The position numbers were made by a program, and so were the translations under genes. Under the pieces are notes generated by a model. That model ran no database searches. It saw only the letters and a program-made list of their open reading frames with translations, and was not told the origin of the DNA. 5,443 nt of DNA from Acidobacteriaceae bacterium (GTDB lineage: Bacteria; Acidobacteriota; Terriglobia; Terriglobales; Acidobacteriaceae): assembly GCA_030040395.1 (NCBI GenBank), contig JASHTU010000108.1, forward strand, positions 1-5,443, in the 5' to 3' direction. Below, piece by piece: positions 1 through 5,438 of the stretch (the stretch's first letter is position 1; every line of letters starts with the position of its first letter).

Positions 1-597
1 GCCCGGCGTAATCCCCCACTTTGCCGCAAACAGCCACACGCCGTAGGCAAAATGCCAGCACACCGCGATCATCGCCACCACGTAAAAGGTCAGGATCCAC
101 GGGTTCGCCAGCTCATGCTGCACCTTCCAGAACGCCGCCGCCGGATGATTGGGCAAATCCACGCCCATAAACCTCTGCGTCGCCACGTGATAGCCGATAT
201 ACACAAAAGCAAACAGTCCCGTGTAGCGCTGCGCCACGTACATCCAGTTGCCGGACCACGGATAATAGACCAAGTTCGCCTTGCCGCGCAGCCAGATGTA
301 CACACCGTAAATGCCGTGATAGAGAAGCGGCAAAAAGATGAACACCCACTCCAGCACCCGCACCAGCGGCAGGCTGTTCAAGAACCGCACCTGGTCGCCG
401 TAGGCAGCCGGCCCCTTCACCGCCTCCCAGTTCGAAATGATGTGCTCAAGGAGGAAAGCGCCGATCGGAACGATGCCCGAAAGCGAGTGCAGCTTGCGCC
501 AGATAAAGCTGGTTCCCTCGCCGGCGCGCAATGGCTGTACGCCGCGGCGAACCTCATACCTTTGTGGAGGCGCGGCCGGTGGTTGAGCTGTGGCCAT
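1..597 (-). CDS. sdhC: Succinate dehydrogenase cytochrome b558 subunit (3' end cut by window edge)
   Basis: This is the membrane anchor of succinate dehydrogenase (complex II). It holds heme b and passes electrons from the SdhAB part to quinone. 199 residues are visible, and the frame runs off the window at base 1. Four hydrophobic spans are seen, near residues 37-56, 82-103, 118-139 and 167-193. The motif RKLHS (34-38) opens span 1. His52, His94, His137 and His182 sit where the four heme-ligand histidines of Bacillus subtilis SdhC lie, which indicates the five-helix, di-heme b558 type. The fifth helix and about 40 residues should lie beyond the edge, where sdhA and sdhB would be expected next. 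The ATG at 597-595 is preceded by AAGGAG (609-614) with 11 bases between, a slightly long spacing. The N-terminal 30 residues are proline/alanine-rich and look like a cytoplasmic extension. The family call is very secure from motif order; the heme-ligand mapping is from memory of the B. subtilis protein. Confidence 0.95.
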   Translation of the reverse strand, partial: MATAQPPAAPPQRYEVRRGVQPLRAGEGTSFIWRKLHSLSGIVPIGAFLLEHIISNWEAVKGPAAYGDQVRFLNSLPLVRVLEWVFIFLPLLYHGIYGVYIWLRGKANLVYYPWSGNWMYVAQRYTGLFAFVYIGYHVATQRFMGVDLPNHPAAAFWKVQHELANPWILTFYVVAMIAVCWHFAYGVWLFAAKWGITPG

Positions 598-681
598 CAA
601 AATGTGGGCTCCTTGCGCTGGCGATCCGATTCAGTTTTGTTTCGTATTAAGAGACGACGTTCCTCTACTTGCTACAACTGC

Positions 682-711
682 ATTATTCGGAACACGTCCA
701 GGTATCGTCAA
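682..711 (-). promoter_or_regulatory. Candidate sigma-70 promoter for sdhC
   Basis: Read on the minus strand, a -35 element TTGACG (711-706) and a -10 element AATAAT (687-682) are separated by 18 bases. Each matches 5 of 6 consensus positions. The predicted start of transcription is near 675, giving a leader of roughly 78 bases before the sdhC ATG. It lies within the 156-base gap after the upstream minus-strand gene, so sdhC probably starts its own transcript. This is a pattern match only. Confidence 0.55.
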
Positions 712-753
712 GGCGCGGCGGGCGCAGATGCCAAATCATTGCAACTGCATGCA

Positions 754-1359
754 CTAATCGTATGTGCGCCAGCGGATGGCGAGATTGAACCCGTAATCAT
801 CGACGATGAGTTTTCCCAGCCGGCCCTTGTGGGTCCTATACGCAACCACCGTGCCCGCGGGAATGCGGTTGGCTGCCCCCTCTGTGGCGTTGATTTTTTC
901 TGTCGAGTAAGGAAAGTGTTCCATGTCGGACCATTTCACCGATTCGAACTTAACCGGGCCGACAACATAAAAGGCGGCGCCGTTCTGTGGCGTCAGGAAC
1001 CACGTCTTCATTGTTTCGTGCTCCCACCAGAAATCGGCGCCCGCGTCTTGTTCCACGCCGCTATCCAGATCATAGAGGTAGGTGGCCCGAATCACCATGC
1101 GACCGTTGGAGTGCACCCGGTGTTCCGAATCCTGCTCCGGCGGTTCTGCACCCTGAGGGGGTCGTTCGATCCTTTTTGCCGATTCCGATGCGGACGTTGT
1201 CGAGGGAGCAACCGAAGTCGCTAGCGCGGCGGTTCTCCTGGGAAAGATATTGTTCCAGTTCGAAATCAGGGCAGTGGCGACAACCCCGAGCAATCCGATC
1301 AGGGCCACGGTGATCTGGACGCGGCTGGAGGAGTCGCGCGTCTTTTTCGGTTCAGGCAT
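754..1359 (-). CDS. Hypothetical single-span membrane-anchored protein
   Basis: I do not recognise this 201-residue protein. A short charged N-terminus (PEPKKTRD) is followed by one strong hydrophobic span at about residues 14-34. Next comes a linker rich in Ala, Ser, Thr, Pro and Glu (about 41-85), then a compact domain (about 86-201). That domain has alternating hydrophobic and polar residues suggesting beta strands, with FWW at 110-112, a run GTVVAYRT (169-176), then KGRLGKL (178-184) and an aromatic end IRWRTYD (195-201). This layout suggests a membrane-tethered small beta-rich sensor or binding domain. Which side of the membrane it faces is unclear, because positive charges flank both sides of the span. 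No catalytic motif is visible. The ATG at 1359 has a weak AAAGG 6-7 bases upstream. A hand count of 781-1020 gives 131/240 G+C (about 55%), against about 68% in sampled hemE lines. It may be a recent arrival, though sdhC beside it is also only about 58%. It lies between rdgB and sdhC with gaps of over 100 bases on both sides. Confidence 0.75.
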   Translation of the reverse strand: MPEPKKTRDSSSRVQITVALIGLLGVVATALISNWNNIFPRRTAALATSVAPSTTSASESAKRIERPPQGAEPPEQDSEHRVHSNGRMVIRATYLYDLDSGVEQDAGADFWWEHETMKTWFLTPQNGAAFYVVGPVKFESVKWSDMEHFPYSTEKINATEGAANRIPAGTVVAYRTHKGRLGKLIVDDYGFNLAIRWRTYD

Positions 1360-1383
1360 GGTGCGCCTTTACGATCAGCTCTC

Positions 1384-1397
1384 AGAGTCTGGACTCT
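1384..1397. promoter_or_regulatory. Short palindrome upstream of the hypothetical gene, possible operator
   Basis: AGAGTC, a two-base centre TG, then GACTCT: perfect 6-base arms, ending 24 bases before the minus-strand ATG at 1359. The position would suit an operator or a hairpin in the leader of the 754-1359 gene. No run of T follows on either strand, so it does not look like a terminator. Function is inferred from symmetry and position alone. Confidence 0.25.
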
Positions 1398-1488
1398 CCA
1401 AGCGATCTTCGCGGATGCTGGCTGTATCCTACTTCGGCTCTGTAACCGCTGACAAGGACGGGCTTGAGGTCCGGCGCCCGCGGCAACA

Positions 1489-2136
1489 CTACTTGTCCAG
1501 CATCGGCAGCAGCGCCGCAATCGCCCGCCCGCGATGACTCAGCATGAGCTTGGTCTCCAAATCGATCTCCGCCATGGTGCGGTCAAGCTGCGGCAAATAG
1601 AACAGCGGATCGTACCCGAACCCGCCCGTCCCTCGCGGTGCTTCCAGAATCATGCCCTCTACCGATCCTTCGGCGGTCTGATAGAGCGCCCCACCCCGCG
1701 CGCACGCCAGCACGCAGCGATAGCGCGCCGTGCGCAGCGGCGCGGGCACGCCAGCCAACCGCTGCAAGAGCAGCATGTTATTCCACACGTCGGTGTTATC
1801 GTTGGCGTCGGGCGAATCCACCAGCCCCGCATCGGCGGCAAAGCGCGCCGAGCGCACCCCCGGCGCGCCCGAAAGCGCATCCACCTCGAGCCCCGAGTCG
1901 TCCGCCAACACCAGCGCTCCCGGCACGTAGCGCGAGTAATAGACCGCTTTCGCCATGGCGTTGGCCTCAAACGTGGCGCCGTTTTCCTCGGGCGCGGCGA
2001 TCTCCTCTATCCGAGGCAGCCCATCGATCCGCACCGAATACGCCTGCGCCGCAGTACGAAAATCGCGCAGCTTACCCTGGCTTGTGGTCGCGGCGTACAG
2101 GTGGAGCCCCATGAGAAAAGTGTAATTGTGAAGCAT
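1489..2136 (-). CDS. rdgB: dITP/XTP pyrophosphatase (non-canonical purine NTP pyrophosphatase, RdgB/HAM1 family)
   Basis: This cytoplasmic house-cleaning enzyme hydrolyses dITP, XTP and related deaminated purine nucleotides to monophosphate and pyrophosphate, keeping them out of DNA and RNA. The full family layout is present: the phosphate-binding SQGK (19-22), ENGATFEANAMAKA (51-64) with the conserved acidic residues, LADDSGLEVDALSGAPG (78-94) with the metal-binding Asp pair, GTGGFGYDPLF (169-179) for the base, and LSHRGRA (199-205) near the end. The length of 215 residues is a little above the usual 195-205. The excess is at the N-terminus: family members normally begin just before the first strand, which here fits the internal ATG at 2112 (207 residues). 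Neither ATG has a clear Shine-Dalgarno, and a stop lies 27 bases before the first, so both starts stay open. The gene is transcribed divergently from rhaT. The family assignment is very secure. Confidence 0.96.
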   Translation of the reverse strand: MLHNYTFLMGLHLYAATTSQGKLRDFRTAAQAYSVRIDGLPRIEEIAAPEENGATFEANAMAKAVYYSRYVPGALVLADDSGLEVDALSGAPGVRSARFAADAGLVDSPDANDNTDVWNNMLLLQRLAGVPAPLRTARYRCVLACARGGALYQTAEGSVEGMILEAPRGTGGFGYDPLFYLPQLDRTMAEIDLETKLMLSHRGRAIAALLPMLDK

Positions 2137-2158
2137 GACGCGGCCCGGTCGAGTCAGG

Positions 2159-2167
2159 TGTTATATT
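2159..2167 (+). promoter_or_regulatory. Extended -10 promoter candidate for rhaT
   Basis: TGTTATATT reads as an extended -10 box (TG, one base, then TATATT with 5 of 6 matches). No good -35 is visible upstream, which is usual for extended -10 promoters. Transcription would start near 2174, about 100 bases before the rhaT ATG. The element overlaps the minus-strand TATAAC box, so the two divergent promoters could compete for RNA polymerase. Confidence 0.3.
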
Positions 2168-2187
2168 GATGAGGCCGCGATACAAAA
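2160..2187 (-). promoter_or_regulatory. Weak promoter candidate for rdgB
   Basis: On the minus strand TATAAC (2165-2160) matches the -10 consensus at 5 of 6 positions. A poor -35, TTTTGT (2187-2182), lies 16 bases upstream. Transcription would start near 2153, only about 17 bases before the first rdgB ATG, or about 41 before the internal ATG at 2112. The match is suggestive only. Confidence 0.3.
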
Positions 2188-2279
2188 TGCCTCCTGAGTT
2201 GAACGCCCCAAAATCCAGCCCTTCGAGCGCGTCGCCTGACCGCTCTCTGGCGCCTAGTCCGACTGCGAACAAAGCATGA
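2169..2279 (+). CDS. Doubtful 36-codon ORF overlapping the rhaT start
   Basis: An ATG at 2169 opens a 36-codon frame whose TGA (2277-2279) overlaps the rhaT ATG (2276-2278) in an ATGA junction, the usual arrangement for translational coupling. CAGGTG ends 8 bases before the ATG and could act as a Shine-Dalgarno. A second in-frame ATG is at 2187. The peptide is short, basic and rich in Pro, Ser and Ala (it ends SPTANKA), with no recognisable domain or hydrophobic span. rhaT itself has no clear Shine-Dalgarno, so a coupled leader peptide would make sense. However, the predicted transcript start near 2174 would leave only the second ATG. It could equally be chance in G+C-rich DNA. Confidence 0.2.
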   Translation: MRPRYKMPPELNAPKSSPSSASPDRSLAPSPTANKA

Positions 2280-3304
2280 GCGTCGTTGCGGGAATCGGTT
2301 GGCACATGGTCGGCGCGGCCTGCGCGGCTTCCTTCTACGCGCCCATTGAAAAAGTCAGAAAATGGTCGTGGGAAACCACCTGGGCGGTGGCCGGCCTTTT
2401 TTCCTGGATTCTGCTGCCCATCGGCGTCGGCCTTTATTTGCTGCCCAATTTTCACGCCTTCTATGCGGCCTTAAGCCCCGGCCTCATGTGGAAAGTCGCC
2501 CTCTTCGGCGCCATGTGGGGCGTCGGCAACGTGAGCTACGGCCTCACCATGCGCCATCTCGGTATGTCGCTGGGCATCGGCGTCGCCATCGGCATCACGC
2601 TCGTAGTAGGCACCCTCGTGCCGCCGCTGATGCACGGCCAGTACGCTGCCCTCTTCCTGAGCCGCAGCGGCCTCTGGAACATGTTGGGCGTCGTGGTGGC
2701 TCTCGCCGGCGTCGCCACCGTCTCCTACGCCGGCCACCAAAAGGAAATCCAACTCGGCAGCGAGGTTCAGGAGTTCAACCTCAAGCTCGGTCTTCTGCTC
2801 GCGGTGCTCTGCGGCATCTTCTCCTCCGGCATGTCGTTCGCCATTGACGCCGCCACGCCCATCGCCGCTTCCGCGCGCCATCTGGGCGTCAACTCCCTCT
2901 ACGCCGCCCTCCCTAGCTACGTTCTCATCATGGGCGGCGGCGCCGTCGTCAATTTCGCTTATTGCTTCGTTCGCCTCGCCTTCAAAAAAGAGATCTCGCT
3001 CACCAACGATCTCGCGCAGCCGCAAACCACGCTCGTCAAAAACGGCGCCATGGCCGCAGCCGGCGGCATCATGTGGTACCTGCAGTTCTTCTTCTACGCC
3101 TGGGGCGCGGCCAACATTCCCTCCCGTCTCGCTTACGTCAACTGGATGCTCCACATGAGCGGCTATGTGCTCTTCGGCGGCATCGTGGGCCTCGCGCTGG
3201 GCGAGTGGATCGGCGTGGGCAGCCGTCCCGTGCGCCTGCTCTGGGCCGGCATGCTCATCATCATCGCCGCCGCCAATCTCGTGGGCTTGGGCATGGCGTC
3301 GTAG
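2276..3304 (+). CDS. rhaT: L-rhamnose/proton symporter RhaT family permease
   Basis: This is an inner-membrane permease of the drug/metabolite transporter superfamily. Escherichia coli RhaT imports L-rhamnose with a proton. The 342 residues are close to the E. coli length (344), and recalled similarity runs end to end: FYAPIEKVRKWSWE (20-33), FGAMWGVGN (77-85), YGLTMRHLGMS (88-98), GIGVAIGITL (100-109), GMSFA (185-189), LPSYVLIMGGG (212-222), MWYLQFFFYAWG (266-277) and WMLHMSGYVL (290-299). About ten hydrophobic spans fill the sequence. The charged segments near 154-170 and 235-255 would be loops. The start aligns with the E. coli protein. No good Shine-Dalgarno precedes it (GAACAAAGC), but a small upstream frame ends on the ATG. 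No rhamnose catabolic genes (rhaA, rhaB, rhaD) or AraC-type regulator lie nearby, so the substrate is uncertain; it may be another sugar or a paralogue with a changed role. The family call is very secure, the substrate moderate. Confidence 0.93.
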   Translation: MSVVAGIGWHMVGAACAASFYAPIEKVRKWSWETTWAVAGLFSWILLPIGVGLYLLPNFHAFYAALSPGLMWKVALFGAMWGVGNVSYGLTMRHLGMSLGIGVAIGITLVVGTLVPPLMHGQYAALFLSRSGLWNMLGVVVALAGVATVSYAGHQKEIQLGSEVQEFNLKLGLLLAVLCGIFSSGMSFAIDAATPIAASARHLGVNSLYAALPSYVLIMGGGAVVNFAYCFVRLAFKKEISLTNDLAQPQTTLVKNGAMAAAGGIMWYLQFFFYAWGAANIPSRLAYVNWMLHMSGYVLFGGIVGLALGEWIGVGSRPVRLLWAGMLIIIAAANLVGLGMAS

Positions 3305-3313
3305 ACCATCGCT

Positions 3314-3328
3314 GGCGCTCCGCCTTTT
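3314..3328 (+). terminator. Very short hairpin plus T-run after rhaT
   Basis: GGCG (3314-3317), loop CTC, CGCC (3321-3324), then TTTT (3325-3328), starting 10 bases after the rhaT stop. A 4-bp stem with four T residues is weak for an intrinsic terminator, but it is the only such structure between rhaT and hemE. Confidence 0.25.
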
Positions 3329-3355
3329 GCTCGCGTGAACCCCATCGCAGCCCGC

Positions 3356-3361
3356 TAAAAT
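3356..3361 (+). promoter_or_regulatory. Possible -10 box for hemE
   Basis: TAAAAT (5 of 6 matches to TATAAT) lies 9 bases before the hemE ATG. No convincing -35 is seen; GTGAAC at 3335-3340, 15 bases upstream, is the nearest candidate. If used, transcription would start almost at the ATG, giving a nearly leaderless hemE message, which would fit the lack of a Shine-Dalgarno there. Otherwise hemE depends on read-through from rhaT. Confidence 0.25.
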
Positions 3362-3370
3362 CGACATGGT

Positions 3371-4465
3371 ATGAACCCGCTTCATCAGACCCCTGACCTG
3401 GGCGCCCATCTTCTCGGCGGCAACCGTTTTCTGCGCGCCTGCTTGCGCCAACCCGTCGATCGCACCCCGGTCTGGTTTCTCCGTCAGGCCGGCCGCTACA
3501 TGCAGGAGTACCGCGACGTCCGCAAACACCACACTCTGGTCGAAATCTGCAAACAACCCGAGCTCGCCGCCGAAGTCACCATCACCGCGGCGGAAAAGCT
3601 CGATGTCGACGCGGCCATTATCTTCGCCGACCTCCTCTTGCCCCTCGAACCTATGGGCCTCGACTTCGATTTCCAGGCCGGCGAAGGACCCGTCGTCCAT
3701 CGCCCCATCCGCACCGCGGAAGACGTTCGCGCCCTGCGCACCGACCGCACCGCGGCCCTCGAGTACGTCGGCCTCGCCATTGAAAAAGTGGCGGCCCATT
3801 TCCGCGACCGCCTCGGCGTCATCGGCTTCTGCGGCTCTCCCTATACCCTGGCCAGCTACATGATCGAGGGCGGCGGCTCGCGCAATTACATCCACACCAA
3901 GCAGCTCATGTATTGCGATCCTCTGGCGTGGCGCGGTCTTCTCGACAAGCTCGTCGCCGTGCTCACTGCGTACTGCCGGCTGCAGGTACAGGCCGGCGCT
4001 GAAGTCATCCAGATCTTCGACAGTTGGGTGGGCTCCCTCTCGCTCGCTGACTATCGCGAGTACGTCTTCGACGCCTCCACGCGCCTGGTCCGCGCCGTCC
4101 AGCAGATGGGCGTGCCGGTCATCTACTTCGGCGTGGAAACCGCGGGCCTTCTCGAGACCATGGCCGCCACCGGCGCCGACGTCATCGGCCTCGATTGGCG
4201 TCAGCCGCTCGACGAGGGCTGGCGCGCCGTCGGCCACGCTCACGCCGTGCAGGGCAACCTCGATCCCATTACCCTCTTTGCTCCGCTCGAAATTCTCGAA
4301 CAGCGCGTCCGGGAAATTCTGCGCGCCGCCCAACGCCGTCCCGGCCACATCTTCAATCTCGGCCACGGCATCGTCCCCGGCACTCCCGTGGAAAACGTGC
4401 AGGCTGTGGTGCGCATGGTCCGCGAGTTCAGCCTGCAGCAAGCCCAGGAGGCGGCCCATGGCTAA
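3371..4465 (+). CDS. hemE: Uroporphyrinogen decarboxylase
   Basis: This cytoplasmic, cofactor-free enzyme removes the four acetate carboxyls of uroporphyrinogen III to give coproporphyrinogen III, the branch point toward heme. The 364 residues are in the usual 340-370 range. Signature 1 is PVWFLRQAGRYMQEYR (33-48), with Arg38 and Arg42 for substrate carboxylates; Leu37 replaces the commoner Met. The catalytic Asp87 is in IIFADLLLPL (83-92). Signature 2 is GFCGSPYTLASYMIEGG (152-168), with Tyr158 at the position of the active-site tyrosine. FDSWVG (216-221), GNLDP (295-299) and FNLGHGIVPGTP (328-339) with His332 complete the TIM-barrel set. The protein starts about 11 residues ahead of the E. 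coli start; no in-frame ATG lies closer, and no Shine-Dalgarno is visible. The 3' end overlaps hemH by 8 bases, so the two are surely one transcript. The assignment is essentially certain. Confidence 0.98.
   Translation: MNPLHQTPDLGAHLLGGNRFLRACLRQPVDRTPVWFLRQAGRYMQEYRDVRKHHTLVEICKQPELAAEVTITAAEKLDVDAAIIFADLLLPLEPMGLDFDFQAGEGPVVHRPIRTAEDVRALRTDRTAALEYVGLAIEKVAAHFRDRLGVIGFCGSPYTLASYMIEGGGSRNYIHTKQLMYCDPLAWRGLLDKLVAVLTAYCRLQVQAGAEVIQIFDSWVGSLSLADYREYVFDASTRLVRAVQQMGVPVIYFGVETAGLLETMAATGADVIGLDWRQPLDEGWRAVGHAHAVQGNLDPITLFAPLEILEQRVREILRAAQRRPGHIFNLGHGIVPGTPVENVQAVVRMVREFSLQQAQEAAHG
4446..4451 (+). promoter_or_regulatory. Strong Shine-Dalgarno for hemH, inside hemE
   Basis: AGGAGG lies 6 bases before the ATG at 4458, within the last codons of hemE. 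It settles the hemH start: the same frame is open back to an ATG at 4278, but the upstream part has no family similarity, and residue 1 at 4458 fits the ferrochelatase N-terminus. Confidence 0.85.
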
Positions 4466-5438
4466 ACAGGCCGTTCTTCTGCTTGCCCACGGAGCCCCAG
4501 AGTCTGTCGACCAGATTCCCGAGTATCTGCGTAACGTGGTCAGCGGCCGCCCCATCCCCCAACCGGTCATCGAAGAAATCCAGCATCGCTACGCCCTCAT
4601 CGGCCGCAGTCCGCTCACTGAAATTACTATGGAGCAGGCCCGCCTCATTCAAGCGGAGCTTGCCGAAGCCGAGCTCGCCGGCGGGCGAGATCCGGTTCCG
4701 GTGTACGTCGGCATGCGAAACTGGCGTCCCTACATCCCCGAAGTAGTCCGCCGCATGTGCGCCGACGGCGTGGAAGCAGCCGCGGTCATCTGCATGGCCC
4801 CGCAGAATTCGCGCACCAGCGTGGGGCTCTACAGGCGCGCGGTGCAGGCGGAGGCCGCGGGCCTGCGTATCGACTTTACCGAAGGCTGGGCCCGGCATCC
4901 TCTCCTCGCCGACGCCTTTGCCGAGCGGCTTCGGCCCGCGTGGCAAAAGCTCAGCGCGGAAGCCGGTCATCCCGTTCCCGTGCTTTTCACTGCCCACAGC
5001 GTTCCCACCCGCACCGTCCAGCCGCCCTCGCCCGAATCCGCCGCCCAGCCTCGCCTTTGGCCCGGCGAAGGCGCCGATCCCTATGCCGACGAGGCTCGTC
5101 ACACCGCCGAGCTGGTCGCGGCGCACTTTTCCGGCATCCCGCGCTGGTGGTTTGCCTTCCAAAGCCAAGGCGCGAGCGGCGGCCCATGGCTCGGTCCGAG
5201 CGTGGAGGAGACCTTAGATTCCATCGCGAAAACTGAATGTAAATTCCTGATTCTTCATCCGATTGGATTTCTCTGCGACCACGTCGAAATCCTCTACGAC
5301 GTCGATCGTCTCTTTCGCGGCCACGCCGCCCGGCTAGGCATAAAACTCGAGCGCCCCGAATCCCTGAACGCTTCGCCAACCTTGGCCAAGGCGGTTGCCG
5401 AGCTCGCGCAAGAAGGGCTTGCCCGGCTCCGCGCCTGA
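4458..5438 (+). CDS. hemH: Ferrochelatase (protoporphyrin or coproporphyrin type)
   Basis: This enzyme inserts ferrous iron into the porphyrin ring in the closing part of heme synthesis. The protein has 326 residues; B. subtilis HemH has about 310. Landmarks in order: LLLAHGAPE (7-15), RYALIGRSPLTEIT (44-57), VYVGMRNWRPYI (82-93), MAPQNSRTSVGLY (113-125), FTAHSVPTRT (177-186) with the catalytic metal-site His180, DPYADEARHT (207-216), FQSQGASGGPWLGP (234-247) and HPIGFLCDHVEILYD (267-281) with Glu277 as the acidic partner. No cysteine cluster for an iron-sulfur centre is seen at the C-terminus. Two oddities are His11 where B. subtilis has a Tyr in the matching AYG motif, and a proline-rich stretch (184-206) between the His loop and DPY that is about 16 residues longer than in B. 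subtilis. It is translationally coupled to hemE, as in the B. subtilis hemEHY operon. Sequence alone does not decide whether the substrate is protoporphyrin IX or coproporphyrin III. Confidence 0.96.
   Translation: MAKQAVLLLAHGAPESVDQIPEYLRNVVSGRPIPQPVIEEIQHRYALIGRSPLTEITMEQARLIQAELAEAELAGGRDPVPVYVGMRNWRPYIPEVVRRMCADGVEAAAVICMAPQNSRTSVGLYRRAVQAEAAGLRIDFTEGWARHPLLADAFAERLRPAWQKLSAEAGHPVPVLFTAHSVPTRTVQPPSPESAAQPRLWPGEGADPYADEARHTAELVAAHFSGIPRWWFAFQSQGASGGPWLGPSVEETLDSIAKTECKFLILHPIGFLCDHVEILYDVDRLFRGHAARLGIKLERPESLNASPTLAKAVAELAQEGLARLRA

Noticed and set aside
659..693. Inverted repeat GTTCC...GGAAC in the sdhC leader region
   Set aside because: The arms are only 5 bases with a loop of about 25, expected often by chance, and no T-run or conserved riboswitch-like core is seen.
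52..1224. A 390-codon open frame on the plus strand across sdhC and the hypothetical gene
   Set aside because: It is antisense to sdhC, whose heme-ligand motifs are clear, and crosses an intergenic promoter region. The translation is Arg/His-rich and low in meaning.
1534..2169. A 211-codon plus-strand frame opposite rdgB
   Set aside because: Antisense shadow of a confidently identified gene; composition is Arg/His/Pro-rich without any recognisable motif.
2171..2193. GAGGC...GCCTC hairpin in the rdgB-rhaT spacer
   Set aside because: A 5-bp stem with a 13-base loop is too weak to call a terminator, attenuator or operator without comparative evidence.
2471..4570. A 699-codon open frame on the minus strand opposite rhaT, hemE and the start of hemH
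   Set aside because: Its length comes from G+C-rich third positions of the real plus-strand genes. The translation is a His/Ala/Gly/Glu/Asp-rich composition with no domain, while the plus strand gives three unmistakable families in the same bases.
4278..5438. A 386-codon ferrochelatase starting inside hemE
   Set aside because: Residues before 4458 are the out-of-frame reading of hemE, whereas AGGAGG and the family N-terminus both point to the ATG at 4458.
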